A stretch of 12,231 nt of DNA from Capsaspora owczarzaki ATCC 30864 (GCF_000151315.2 NW_011887293.1:2501158-2513388); one strand, 5' to 3'; numbered from the stretch's first letter, positions 1 through 12,135 are shown. Program-made: numbers and translations. The notes: generated from the sequence alone by a model not told the origin.

Positions 1-219
1 TCTCGTCCCTTTCCTCTCCCCCCCCCTCGCCTGCGTTGCTCCGTCCAGCGCGGGCTTTCAGAGTACAATCAGACTCGCTCTCCTGCACTCGTCTGCCCAG
101 TGTTTGACTTTTTGAGCCCGACGCAGTTCTCGACCCATCTCCATGGTCCCATGTGGAAGCAACATGTGCTTTCCTCTCCTTCCACTCTTTGCCCTCCCCG
201 CCTCAGTCAGTTCTCGTAC
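1..219 (-). other. Probable intron 1 of the PWP1-like gene
   Basis: The stretch follows the GTACGA donor at 219 on the minus strand. All useful frames are short, and its purine-rich minus strand gives no clear acidic second exon of the kind expected for PWP1. I see no other gene here. An exon could begin near the left edge but cannot be placed. Confidence 0.45.
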
Positions 220-341
220 TTGAGCTCGGACGACGCGTCTTCAATGAGCTGCTTGAGCTCCTCTTCTTCGAGCTCGACGCGCTCGGGCTTGGCGAGGGCG
301 GCACCGCGCGGCACCCACGCAACACACGAAAGCATTGACAT
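220..341 (-). CDS. PWP1: PWP1-like WD-repeat ribosome biogenesis protein, first exon (partial gene)
   Basis: This is the N-terminal coding exon of a gene that leaves the window on the left. Forty codons start MSMLSCVAWVPRG and continue with an acidic helix, KPERVELEEEELKQLIEDA. The pattern CVAWVxxG, then KVEL or RVEL, then an acidic helix is the known N terminus of PWP1, a nucleolar WD40 protein involved in ribosome biogenesis; that assignment is from remembered family sequence. The ATG at 341 was chosen because it directly precedes the conserved block and follows a long T tract in the sense direction; a second in-frame ATG lies at 335. The exon probably ends at 220 with a GTACGA donor after the second base of a codon, because reading on meets TGA within four codons. 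The WD40 repeats are outside the window. No second exon could be fixed within positions 1-219. Confidence 0.72.
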
Positions 342-362
342 TGTGAAAGGAAGAGGAACGAG

Positions 363-392
363 AAAAAAAAACAAAAAAAAAAAAAAAAAAAA
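363..392. repeat. Poly-A (plus) / poly-T (minus) tract at the PWP1 start
   Basis: The plus strand is almost pure A over about 30 nt with single C interruptions. In the sense direction of the minus-strand PWP1 gene this is a T tract ending about 20 nt upstream of the ATG at 341. It is probably promoter or 5' UTR sequence. Reading frames through it give only poly-Phe or poly-Lys and are not genes. Confidence 0.8.
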
Positions 393-869
393 GAGTGAAA
401 CCATTCATTGAGCGTTGAAGGAAACACAGAGTCAAAAGCATAGGAATAGCAAAGTACGCTAGAAAAAGAGTAACAGGGTCAGGACAGTCGAGTTTCTGAG
501 AATCGAGGGTGTCTCAGAGTTGCAATGTACAATCTAAGAACCCTCTCTCTCTCTCTCTCTCTCGCTTCCACCCTCCCCTGCCCCCCTGGCCCTCCCTTCA
601 CTACAATGCTCTAGCGCTTTGTCAAGCTTCGTTCGATTCAACTTGCGCACCCCCCGCGTTTGTACCCGACATGCAGCGCCTCCTTCGCCCTAACAATTCA
701 TTTCAGTCTTGTTTTGTTGCTCAGTCTCAGTTTTCATCCTTTCTCCAATGAGTTGAGTTTTGCTTTTTGGTGCTGAATTCGACGACAAATTTTGCGTACA
801 ACGGACACTGATTTCTTTTACCCTTTCCCCCTCACTTTTCCACGAATGATGCTACGGCACGACGTACAG
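393..869. promoter_or_regulatory. Divergent spacer between PWP1-like and AHA1-like genes, probably shared promoter
   Basis: The PWP1-like gene reads left from 341 and the AHA1-like gene reads right from an exon at 870. The interval should hold both promoters and the missing first coding exon of the AHA1-like gene. It contains a CT microsatellite at about 543-562, C-rich and pyrimidine-rich stretches, and a pyrimidine tract at about 811-841 followed by an acceptor-like GTACAG at 864-869. ATGs at 525, 606, 671, 747, 846 and 849 were tried, and none gives a convincing exon joining in the right phase. No tRNA or other RNA gene was found. Confidence 0.5.
543..562. repeat. CT dinucleotide microsatellite
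   Basis: About ten uninterrupted CT units lie in the PWP1/AHA1 divergent spacer. The run is directly visible and resembles, on a much smaller scale, the CT tract at 7080-7342. Confidence 0.85.
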
Positions 870-1601
870 GTGGCAAAGCAGCCTCGGCGTGGAACTCGAA
901 CGGAACATGGTAAACGCAAAAGCTCAACGCAACCTGAACAGAACGACTTGCGTCCCAGCCCCCGATGATGCAATGGTGTGTGATTTACGACACGATTCTT
1001 GACGTTGTGGTGCTTTTGCTGGGCATGTGTGCAGGGAAGAGCGCGACGTCAGCGCGTGGGCGACTGCCCGGCTCAAGGCAGTCCTCGCGGCGCTCAAGCA
1101 CGAGGACGAGCGGGTCAAGATCCGCGTCGCCAGTGTGACCACCGTCGAGGGTGAGGCAAACATTGTCTTCCCGCGTGGCAAGAAGCGCGCTGGCTACGAG
1201 TTTGCAGCCAAGGTCAAGGTCGAAGGTAATGCATGCACGGAGAACCACAGCTCGATACTTGCAGCTACTATTGCAGATTTTACGATGAGCGCTGCGCACG
1301 GAAGCAGCGAGGATGGTCCCACGATGATCATAACGATGATGGTGATGATCTGATTGGTTTTGATCTGCGACGGGGCAACCCTTGTCTTGTTTGGTGTGTC
1401 TCAGTCACACCCGCTGGAGCGAGCTCCGCAGCCACAGGCACCCTGGAGTTCCCGTACATATGCGACGACGTCTCCAACCACGCGTATGAGATCAAGCTGG
1501 TGTTTGCCGACAAGGCGGCCCAAGCGCTGTTGGACGATTACCGAAGTGTGTTTTTGGACGCGGTCAGGACCCAGTTCTACGACGAGCTCATGCTGCAATG
1601 A
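870..1601 (+). CDS. AHA1: AHA1 N-domain Hsp90 co-chaperone, Hch1-like (5' end not found)
   Basis: This is probably an activator or regulator of the Hsp90 ATPase in the cytosol. Three exons fit in phase: 870-909, 1035-1225 and 1405-1601, with introns starting GTAAAC and GTAATG and ending GCAG and TCAG. They encode about 142 residues. Joining the first two exons creates WNSNGTWEERDVSAW, matching the family's NWHWxExD signature. The middle part, SVTTVEGEANI then RGKKRAGYEF, matches the conserved block containing the basic RKGK-type loop. The last exon has the strand LEFPYI and a terminal helix ending in QFYDELMLQ before TGA. The usual AHA1 C-terminal AHSA1 (START-like) domain and its linker are absent, so the protein has the length and layout of yeast Hch1. 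No in-frame ATG lies at or just before 870, since a stop occurs about 20 codons upstream, so a short upstream exon must supply the start. Confidence 0.8.
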
Positions 1602-1820
1602 TTTTTTTTTTTAACTTGGCTTGGAATGCAATTGCCAAAAACCCAATAGATACTGCTTTTAATTGTTTGCATGGAGTTTTCAACCCATACTCGGACTACG
1701 CACGAGACGATAAAATATAAAAAATAAAACCCGGCACAAGAACAAGATTGCGGCGATTCTTTTTCCCTCGTTGGATGCCGGGGAGACAAGAAGACCATGT
1801 GGGTTTTTTGTTGCTTTGGT
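1602..1820. other. Convergent 3' spacer
   Basis: The plus-strand AHA1-like gene ends at 1601 and the minus-strand ankyrin gene ends at 1821, so the two 3' ends face each other over about 220 nt. The interval is AT-rich near 1603-1612 and 1710-1729. It should hold both polyadenylation regions. I see no gene in it. Confidence 0.7.
1723..1728 (+). terminator. Candidate polyadenylation signal for the AHA1-like gene
   Basis: A canonical AATAAA hexamer lies in an A-rich stretch about 120 nt after the AHA1-like stop codon. The motif is seen directly; its use is inferred from position. The minus strand here is T-rich (TTTTATTTTTTATATTTTA), about 80-110 nt past the ankyrin gene stop, so the region may serve both genes. 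Confidence 0.45.
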
Positions 1821-4800
1821 CTACACGACTTGAGGAGCTTGAGCAGCTTGCTGGAAAATGTGGTCGAGCGAAAAGTCAGAGACTTGAACTTCTGGCACAC
1901 ACTCGCGCAGTCGGAGGCGCATTTCGTGACTCGTGCACTTCTCGCTCCAAGCAGTCCGTTGAAGTGCATACACGACGTCATTTTCCAGACGATGTCTCGA
2001 AAGAAGTTCTTGCTGTTTGCGATCAAACACGTTTCAATCGAACGGCATTGTTCAGGTCAGTTTCTCCTTTCCACAACTGTCCGAACACCCAAGCACAATG
2101 CGCAACAATCACACCAACCTTGGTCCGCTCAAAATCGGAAGCCAGGCGGTGCAAGGTTTGACTCAGCGCAGTCTGATTCTTGCAACCGGCCAAGGTTGAA
2201 AACGCCTCGATGACGCGATTCTCGGCAGCCAAGACCAAACGTTCGCGCTCAAAGTTTTGGCGGATCTTGGAATCGCGACGCTCAACCTCTTGCTGCATGA
2301 ACAGAGCACTGTCCGTCGACGGGATTGAGGATAGCCAAGCAGGCACGCTCAAAAAGGTGGGCAGCGCTGAAGAGGTGGTCCGGCAGGATTGTGTGGCCTT
2401 TCCAGCCATCTCCCGCAAAGCAATCGCAGCTTCTTTGGCACGAAGGGCAGCGTGTAACTGAGAAGAACACAGACAAATCGGCACGTGAGTCTCTTTTGGG
2501 TGCCAATTCAACCAGCATCTGCTTTCAAATTTTTGGGTGACAATTCAACCAGCAAGTGTCTTCAAACAAATGAAGGTCTTACCACGGGATCCGCCAACGG
2601 CACCTCATAGGCATGCGTCACGGTCTTGAAGCCGAGGTAGTTGGGAGGAGGCGTCGATGGCTTCTTACCCATGCCAAAGTCTACATTGAGGAATCGTTCC
2701 TTGCGCGACTGCGGGTCCGTCGGCGTCATCCATCCGATTTCCGCAGCGGATGCCAAACGCTTGGGACGAGCCGGCACGTTGGTGGCAGCAGCAGTGGACA
2801 CGTGCGAACGAGCGACGGCGGAAATCAAGCCACTTTCAATCGTCGGACGGGCAGCAGGCTCACAAATCTCGTGCTCTCCTGTCTGGCTGGGAGGCGACGA
2901 GGGCGGTGGCGAAGCAGGCATGTAGACGTTCATCGCATCGGCGTGCATTGACGTCTCGGTTTGGCTCCTGCCGCGACCTGCTCGGGACGCAGCAGCAGTG
3001 GTCGAACGACGTCCCCGCAAAACCAGGCGCGAGGTGGATGGGAGTGCAGGAGCGGTCACGGTTGAATATGCATCGTCACTCACGGGGTCGCAGGAGACGG
3101 GGGACGGCTGATTATAGAACGCGTTGGATGCTTGGGTCGGCTCAGGAGAAGTGCCTCGACTGCTGCGACCCACGTCCACGCCGTCTTGCGAGCTGTCCTC
3201 GGCGAAAGGAATCACGGCAGAAAATGCAGATTCGACACGATCAACTTGCATTGGAGCATCAGCGGTAGAAGTGGAGGCATCGCTATCAGAATTCTTGACC
3301 TCGGATTCTGCATTCATGGCATCCGTTGACAGCACACGGGTGGAGCCTTTGCGACCGGTAGTGCTGGTGGCGGCCGCAGGCTTTGTCGCTGCTTTGGGTG
3401 CTCTGGTGGGCGCAGGGCGCCTGGCTTCTGGTTTGGCCTTGGTTTCCTGCGGTTCTGATGGGGCGTCGCTTTCTGAAGGCTCGGCCTGGCGGCTGGCCTG
3501 CGCATCCTGTTGCTTGGCAGGCTTGCGCTGCGGTTGCGGTTGCTTGTCGTCCTCAACCTTGCTGTCACCCCTGCGCTCGGCCTTCCGCGCGACTTTGCTC
3601 TCGGCCTGGCTGTCGTCCTTGCTCTCGGCCTGACTCTCGTCCTCCGTTGAGGCATCGGCCTCTTGCAGCACTTCCGGAATGGCAATACCTTGCAAGAGAC
3701 GCTTCATTTCGGGCGTGGCCGCAACATCAACGGGAGTCGCGCCGTTGGCGTTCACGGCATACGCGCTGGCGCCATACTGCATGAGCGCGGCAGCAACCTG
3801 AATGTGGTTATTCATGGCAGCGTCGTGCAGCGGTGTGTCGTTATTCAATCCAGGGGCTGTGGCGTCGGCGTGGTGCTCGAGCAGCAACCGCACGATGGCG
3901 ATGCGTCCGTGGTTGCAGGCTTCGTGCAGCGGGGTCCAGCCGGCGTTGTCGGTCGCATTGATGACGGCGCCCTGCTGGATGAGACGTTTCGCAGCGTTGA
4001 CATTGTTTCTGATGGCTGCAACATGCAACGGCGTCTCGCCGCGTTCGTTTCGGCCGTTAATCTTGTCCATGCTCTGCGTCGGCCGCCGGGCTGCCTCGCG
4101 CTCTTGCTTTTTCTGCAAGGCGATGAGCTGACGCTCTGTCAGCGTAGGACCGCCAGCTGCTGCAGCCACGCTCGAAGCAGGAGCAGCAGCCGCCGCAGCA
4201 GCCGTCGGCTTGGTTGCGATCGGTTTGACAGGGGAAGACGGAGCCGAACGCCGACGCGATGATTGCTTTTGAGTCGTCGAGATAGGGTTGCTGGTCGCTT
4301 CATCTGCACTGTCTGATGCTTGATCCTCGTCGGCGCTTTCGGGAGCATCTTGTTCTGACTCGTGAGCGGCCTCTGTCTGCTTAAAGTCGAGCCTTCGCTT
4401 TCGGTTTGGCTACCAAAACAAGCACAGAACAAGGACAAACAGGTGGTAAGGCTCGGAGGTGATCAAATTTGCATCGAAATTGCATCGAGCTATATGGGAT
4501 AGTCTGGCTTTGTAAAATCAGACCTTCTGGTCGAAACGTATGGGGAAGAGGCCGAAAAAAAAAAAGCGCCAAAGATTCAAAAACAGGAGGGAGACCTAAA
4601 CATGCGACATTTGGCTGTTACCTCATCAATCTCGCGCGTTGCACGACGGTCTGGCGATTGGAGTAATGCAGCGTGTTGCTTGTGGTGGACGGGAGAGCTG
4701 GTCGACGACCCTCGCGTGTTGGGAGGGGTGAGCATGACAAAATGCCCAGAACCGCCAATCCCGCCTAGGCTTCGCGTCTGCGGTGTCGCGGGAGACGCAG

Positions 4801-5190
4801 GACCGCCTACAAAAGGGAGACAAGGGAGATGGTACAAGGTGGACATTGGTGTGTTTAGTGAGTGATATCGCAAAACAGAGGCCTCGAAACGAGCCAAGCA
4901 GAGTTTCAAAAATGAGGGTTGGTTTTTGGCGGGAAATGTGATTTTCGCGCCTTTTTTCTGGTCTTTTTTTTTTTTTTTTTTTTTTCCCCCTTCTTTTCTT
5001 TGGAAAGGGTTCTGTTTCATTGTTTGAATAAAGGAACGAGACGAACTGTACCAGAGGGGATTTGAGCGTGGCTGGGTGTGTGTGCGACAGCGCTTGTGCT
5101 TGACGCTTTGGGAGGATGCGCGGAAGGGGTGCTGGGCGACGAGAGATACTCTGGCTGCTGGAGCGCCGACGCCAGTTTCCGCAATGACAT
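1821..5190 (-). CDS. Ankyrin-repeat nuclear protein, ANKRD11/12- or Hos4-like, 893 residues
   Basis: Five exons agree in phase throughout: 5190-5052, 4806-4622, 4409-2583, 2457-2119 and 2012-1821, totalling 894 codons with the stop. Donors are GTACAG, GTAACA, GTAAGA and an atypical GTTGGT; acceptors end TTGTAG, GGTAG, CTCAG and AACAG. Residues 1-108 are Ser/Pro/Thr-rich. Exon 3 opens with PNRKRRLDF, a likely nuclear localisation signal. Residues about 228-348 form ankyrin repeats with GETPLHVAAI, GWTPLHEACN, NNDTPLHDAAM and NGATPVDVA, a series close to vertebrate ANKRD11/12 as I remember it. Residues about 360-690 are disordered, with Glu/Lys/Ser repeats (DSQAESK type) and Pro/Ser tracts. The C-terminal 175 residues are helical and charged, ending in a block with SRHRLENDVVYALQ, which recalls the helical C termini of ANKRD11-type corepressor proteins. 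By family analogy it is probably a chromatin corepressor scaffold. The ATG at 5190 was preferred because both upstream introns then fit in phase. Confidence 0.78.
2494..2567. repeat. 37-bp tandem duplication inside intron 3 of the ankyrin gene
   Basis: Two adjacent 37-bp units (2494-2530 and 2531-2567) both begin TTTTGGGTG. The first 23 bases differ at one position, and the remainder diverges but stays alignable around CTTCAAA or TTTCAAA. The pair fills more than half of the 125-nt intron between 2583 and 2457 on the minus strand. It looks like a simple tandem duplication that lengthened the intron. Confidence 0.85.
4964..4985. repeat. Poly-T (plus) tract in intron 1 of the ankyrin gene
   Basis: Twenty-two consecutive T on the plus strand lie between exons 1 and 2 of the minus-strand ankyrin gene, so the transcript carries an A run. 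It is not near the acceptor and is not a polypyrimidine tract for this gene. Reading frames through it give poly-Lys on the minus strand and are shadows. Confidence 0.85.
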
Positions 5191-5241
5191 TTTGGCACGA
5201 TCAAATGGATTGAAGAGTGAATAAACAGGGAATCGAAAAGG

Positions 5242-5845
5242 CTAAAGATTGAGGTATTGAACGCAAGGCAAAAGTGGGAGCGTACCGGCGTTGCAAACGT
5301 TGTCGATCGAGCAGCTCAGTTCAAGGTAGATTTGAGCGAATTCACCTCTTCTCTGCTGGAGCTGGATTTCGTAAAACCAAGTGCTCAGCATAAGTGAAAC
5401 CCCGCTGAAGATGCATTGGAGCTGGCCGATGGCACTTGCTGTCAAGGATTCCCTGTCTTTGTTCTGGGTGAGAACGTCATAGCTCCAACGGTACAGAGCA
5501 TGGGTTTGTGCAACAGTCACTTCACCACTGGGCAATCCAGCCTGAAAGGGTGATCAACAGCCGGTGGCGCCAGTTTGCAAACGCGACGAGCGAGGGCTTT
5601 GAAAGTTTCAATCGGTTCATCGAGACGACCAATCGCCTGTACATGTATAGTTGTACAAGCAAAGTTGAAAAAGACTCATTGATTCTCGTTTATTCTATCA
5701 ATGCGGATGAACGATTTGAGGGCGAACGCAGATGCAACGCACATCAACGCAGGTTTGCACGCCAAATGGCACGCAACAAGTCGTGCTGGAACTTTGCGCG
5801 GTTTTTGAGCCTCATGGACTGCGTTACCTGGATGGTAATCATCAT
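5242..5845 (-). CDS. Unrecognised small protein, three-exon model of 123 residues
   Basis: I do not recognise the family. The largest exon, 5541-5242, has balanced codon use in one minus-strand frame and encodes a helical, aromatic-rich segment with HALYRWSYDVL, AIGQLQCIFSGVSL and FAQIYLELSCSIDNVCNAG, ending at TAG. A CAG acceptor precedes it. An exon at 5636-5583, encoding AIGRLDEPIETFKALARR, joins in phase through a very short 41-nt intron (GTTTGC to TTTCAG). A leader exon at 5845-5828, encoding MMITIQ, joins through a GTAACG to GTACAG intron of 191 nt. The 41-nt intron and the tiny leader exon are the weak points; the frame also stays open upstream of 5845, so a longer N terminus is possible. 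An alternative end uses a GTACGC donor near 5282. The stop lies only 51 nt from the ankyrin gene start. There is no signal peptide, and the hydrophobic parts are too short to be certain membrane segments. Confidence 0.5.
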
Positions 5846-6041
5846 TTCACTAAGTTCAAGGACTGCTAGGTGAATGTTGGTTGTCGTTCTACTTGCATCT
5901 GATGAGAGCGTATGCAAAAGTGCAGTCGTGTTTCTTTTTTTCTTTTTTCTTTTTTCTTCGTCGTCTTCTTCTTTTGCTTTTTCTTTTGCTTTTTCTTGTC
6001 GCTTTTTCTTTTTGCTTCTTTCTTTTCGCCTTTTCTTTTTC
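5846..6041. promoter_or_regulatory. Compact divergent promoter with pyrimidine tract
   Basis: The interval separates the minus-strand small gene (start about 5845) from the plus-strand nuclease-kinase gene (ATG at 6042). From about 5931 to 6040 the plus strand is almost only T and C, with TTCTTTTT-type units running right up to the start codon. This is probably core promoter and 5' UTR for the plus-strand gene. The minus-strand reading frame through it encodes only Lys/Glu/Arg and is an artefact of composition. Confidence 0.6.
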
Positions 6042-9544
<3,503 letters not shown>

Positions 9545-10266
9545 CCCCCCTCTCTCCTTGTGCTTTGTTCAACGTGTATTGTTTCAAGTACCTACCTCAA
9601 AATAGCGTTTCATCCTCATTCAAACGGCCCACCCATCCGCATGCTGCATGACGATCTGGCATTCTGCTGTAGTTGATTCTGCTCTCTGTCATTCTTCGAT
9701 TTGTCCTTTTCGCAGACTCGTAGCATACGCCTCTCGTAGATACTAGTAGAACAGCTAGCGGTATCCCAAATCCAACTCAGCAACCGAAAAAGTCCATTGC
9801 GGCTTGTGTCGTGGTTGCTCCTGTAGCGTGGTTGATTTTCTGTTGAGTGCTCGCGGTGCTTCCGCCTGACAATACCTGAAGCTATTTTCATTCTTTGCCT
9901 TGATGTCATCCAATTGCATGCTTTATGCATGGGAAGAGAAAGTCAGTCCTATCCAAGAAGCTCACAAAACGCTCAGTCTTCTCACTTCAAAACCAATGAC
10001 GTTGGTCACTGTGCAATATTGCCCTGGTACTACCCTTTTCTTGCTCTGCTTTGTGAATTTTGCTATTACCGTCCCTTGTTCTAACCCATTTAATCTCTCC
10101 TCGCGTGCTCTTACCATTTTCGTCTCGTTTCCTCCTCTTTCCCTTTCACCTTCTTGCGCTTCAGTCTGCACACTGCCGTACGAGGTAAGCAGAAACCTCG
10201 TCCAGCAATCATCACAAGTCGCCCCGTTGCCTGCGCCAGATCGCCTCCCCGCTGCTTTCACGCCGC
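9545..10266. other. Spacer of about 720 nt with no supported gene; DENR upstream region
   Basis: The stretch separates two plus-strand genes. The first part should hold the 3' UTR of the nuclease-kinase gene; no AATAAA was seen close to its stop. From about 10040 to 10165 the plus strand is strongly pyrimidine-rich, like the sequences before other gene starts in this window, and probably belongs to the DENR promoter. A donor-like GTAAGC at 10185 could start an intron in the DENR 5' UTR, but no partner is certain. Two open frames (9616-9930 minus and 9900-10274 plus) lack domain-like composition. No tRNA or snoRNA was found. Confidence 0.55.
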
Positions 10267-11457
10267 ATGGCTGAGAAACGCATTGAAGCCCCCAAAGTAG
10301 TCCCCCCCGTCCTGTGTTCGCTCACATATGCGTTGCCCGTTGGTGTGCCCTTTTGTGTGGTAGTTCTGCCATGTCGGCCCAACGCCCGAGGAGTGCAAGG
10401 CCAAGCTCAAAGCGCTCGACGAAGCCATGTATGAAAAGTACTGGTCGAACGTCCGAAGTAAAGCAAGCTCGCCAGCCTCGTTGAGCAGAGAATCTTGTTG
10501 TTGCTGTTGTTGTGTGTGGATGAAGCCTGGAGTGGCCAGGCCGCGCTCAACGCTCAATCTGATGCTGCTTTGGTAGTCGTTGCTCAAAAGCTCGACGATC
10601 TGAAGTTGGACAATGCCGCGGCTCCTGAAGGTGCGGACGGTGCATCCACATCTGCCAGTGCATCAGGCGAACAAGCCCCTGCGACTGGCGAGGCGGCTGC
10701 CCCAGCAGAAGGCGAGGAAAAGCCCAAGAAGCCCAAGAAGGAGAAGAAGAAGAAGTGTGAGTCGCTAAACCCTGGTGATCTCGTGTGTTCCTTTTGAGTT
10801 CGTTGCACCGTTGATATTGATGCAGTGTGGGTGCGGGCGGCGTAAGAGAGATCAGCTGGTGGTGGTGGGCAAGGAAGCCGCCAGAGCTGAGAGCCGACTG
10901 AATCTGCAACTCATCGCCCTTATGTTTCTACGCTCGCAGCTAAGGAAGCAATCAAGCAAGTCACCATCACTCTCGAAAACCGCAACAAGCGCAAGTTCAC
11001 AACCAGCGTGGAAGGATTGGCACAATATGGTAAGCGAAGCGTCGAGAATTGTTCATTTTGTTGCATCATCCAACCCCCGCCAAAGACTCACCTTCGGCAA
11101 CCACCGCTTCATCAATACGTGTTGCAGGCATCGATCTCAAGAAGGCTGCAAAGCTCTTTGCTGGTCGCTTTGCGTGCGGCTCGGCTGTTTCCGGCGAAGA
11201 TCTCATTGTCATTCAAGGCGATTGCGTTGACGATTTGATGGACTATTTGCCAGAACAGTTCCCTGAGGTAAGCGGCTCATTCGATATCATCTTTGAGCAT
11301 TGCCAACATTGTCGTTTTGAAATTGGGTCTATGGGAGGACAATGCATTGTCTCTTCAAGGGCTCTCGACTGACTTTGGGCACCCTACGTGTTCTCTTCTG
11401 TGCTTGCAGATTTCAGAGGACGCCATCGAATTTGAAGAGAAGAAGGCGTCCGCCTAA
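10267..11457 (+). CDS. DENR: DENR/Tma22-like translation re-initiation factor, 210 residues
   Basis: DENR works with MCTS1 on 40S ribosomes in recycling and re-initiation; its C-terminal SUI1 (eIF1-like) domain binds near the P site. Six exons join in phase: 10267-10296, 10364-10457, 10526-10756, 10940-11029, 11128-11267 and 11410-11457 (211 codons with stop). The start MAEKRIEAPK is followed by FCHVGPTPEEC, which corresponds to the family's N-terminal YCxVCSxPxEYC zinc-binding region but lacks its second Cys. Residues about 45-118 are a disordered linker ending in a Lys-rich run. The SUI1 domain follows: VTITLENRNKRKFTTSVEGL, then IDLKKAAKLFAGRFACGSAV and GEDLIVIQGD, ending ISEDAIEFEEKKASA. 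These match human and yeast family members as remembered, and the length is close to human DENR (198). The 10-codon first exon (donor GTAGTC) and the third exon's GAAG acceptor are the least certain joins. Confidence 0.85.
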
Positions 11458-11565
11458 AGTTGAGCGATCGTGTTGTTTTGTTTGTACTTTGTGTGATTTG
11501 TTGTCAATTACAAAGTTGCCTTTGTTGTTTTGTTTTGAAAAGAAAGTTAACAGTTGTGTGCATCC
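11458..11565. other. Convergent 3' spacer of DENR and the membrane-protein gene
   Basis: The two stop codons lie 108 nt apart, facing each other. The plus strand after the DENR stop is T/GT-rich without AATAAA, so DENR 3' processing may use a variant signal. Confidence 0.6.
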
Positions 11566-12135
11566 TCAATCTTGCTTCTTGCTCGCCTCGTCTGATACGC
11601 TCGACTCGGTGGTTGCGGTGCTTGCGGTCGCCGGAACGGGAGGAGTCAAAGCGGATTTATTACAGGCGGTCAATTCTGGCTGCTGCTTTGAATGTGTCGC
11701 TGACGCCGCAGCCTCTGCTCGTTGGAAGAGTTGCTGCCACAGGTGCATGACCAACCCGATCGAGTTGGTGACCAGAACGGAAATATAAAGCCGGAAATGC
11801 ACAGAGTTCTGCGCAAGAGCAAGCAAGCAAGCCCTCTCAGCGTTAGAATCTCCAACAAATGGACTCCGCACCACCACCAAAGTGAAGAAAGGCTGTCCTA
11901 ACATGGACAAAGCGAAACTGGTTGACGGCAAAAATCGGTGCTGTTGCTCACCTCGTGTAATGACGGGACGCACTGAGCGACCAGAATCATGGTCAGGCAA
12001 GTGCCTGCCTGCGTGCTGAGGACGAGGGCATGGTTGGTTGAAGCAAAGAAGATGACGCATAGGACAAAGACGCAGTTGGCAGCGACAGAGACAAGCAGCG
12101 CCTTGTACAGCATTCGCAGGAACTCGTCCAAGCCT
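11566..12135 (-). CDS. C-terminal part of an unrecognised multi-pass membrane protein (runs off right edge)
   Basis: Two minus-strand exons fit: 12135-11952, beginning after a CTCAG acceptor with the last base of a split codon, and 11892-11566, joined in phase 0 through a 59-nt intron (GTGAGC to GACAG) and ending at TGA. They give 169 residues. Hydrophobic segments are seen at ALLVSVAANCVFVLCVIFF, LSTQAGTCLTMILVAQCV, PFFTLVVV (short) and LYISVLVTNSIGLVMHLW, suggesting at least three membrane spans. A Thr/Ala/Ser-rich cytosolic or lumenal tail of about 50 residues ends DEASKKQD. I do not recognise the family; a seven-helix receptor or a TMEM-type protein would both fit. The start and upstream exons are outside the window. 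An alternative acceptor (GTTAG at 11898-11902) is out of phase and was rejected. Confidence 0.65.
   Translation of the reverse strand, partial: RLGRVPANAVQGAACLCRCQLRLCPMRHLLCFNQPCPRPQHAGRHLPDHDSGRSVRPVITRGEQQHRFLPSTSFALSMLGQPFFTLVVVRSPFVGDSNAERACLLALAQNSVHFRLYISVLVTNSIGLVMHLWQQLFQRAEAAASATHSKQQPELTACNKSALTPPVPATASTATTESSVSDEASKKQD

Noticed and set aside
625-650. tRNA B-box-like GTTCGATTC
   Set aside because: No matching A box or cloverleaf could be formed in the flanking sequence.
1280-1350. Possible C/D-box snoRNA in the AHA1-like intron (several TGATGA and CTGA motifs)
   Set aside because: The motifs come from a degenerate GATGAT repeat and are too close together for a C/D snoRNA with a guide region.
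2613-4262. Several plus-strand frames of 100-200 codons
   Set aside because: They lie antisense to the large ankyrin exon, whose own frame has ankyrin motifs and in-phase splice partners.
9616-9930. Minus-strand 104-codon frame
   Set aside because: Irregular composition, no recognisable motif, no splice partners; treated as chance.
9900-10274. Plus-strand 124-codon frame before DENR
   Set aside because: No domain-like features, pyrimidine-driven composition, and it overlaps the DENR start; better read as upstream or 5' UTR sequence.
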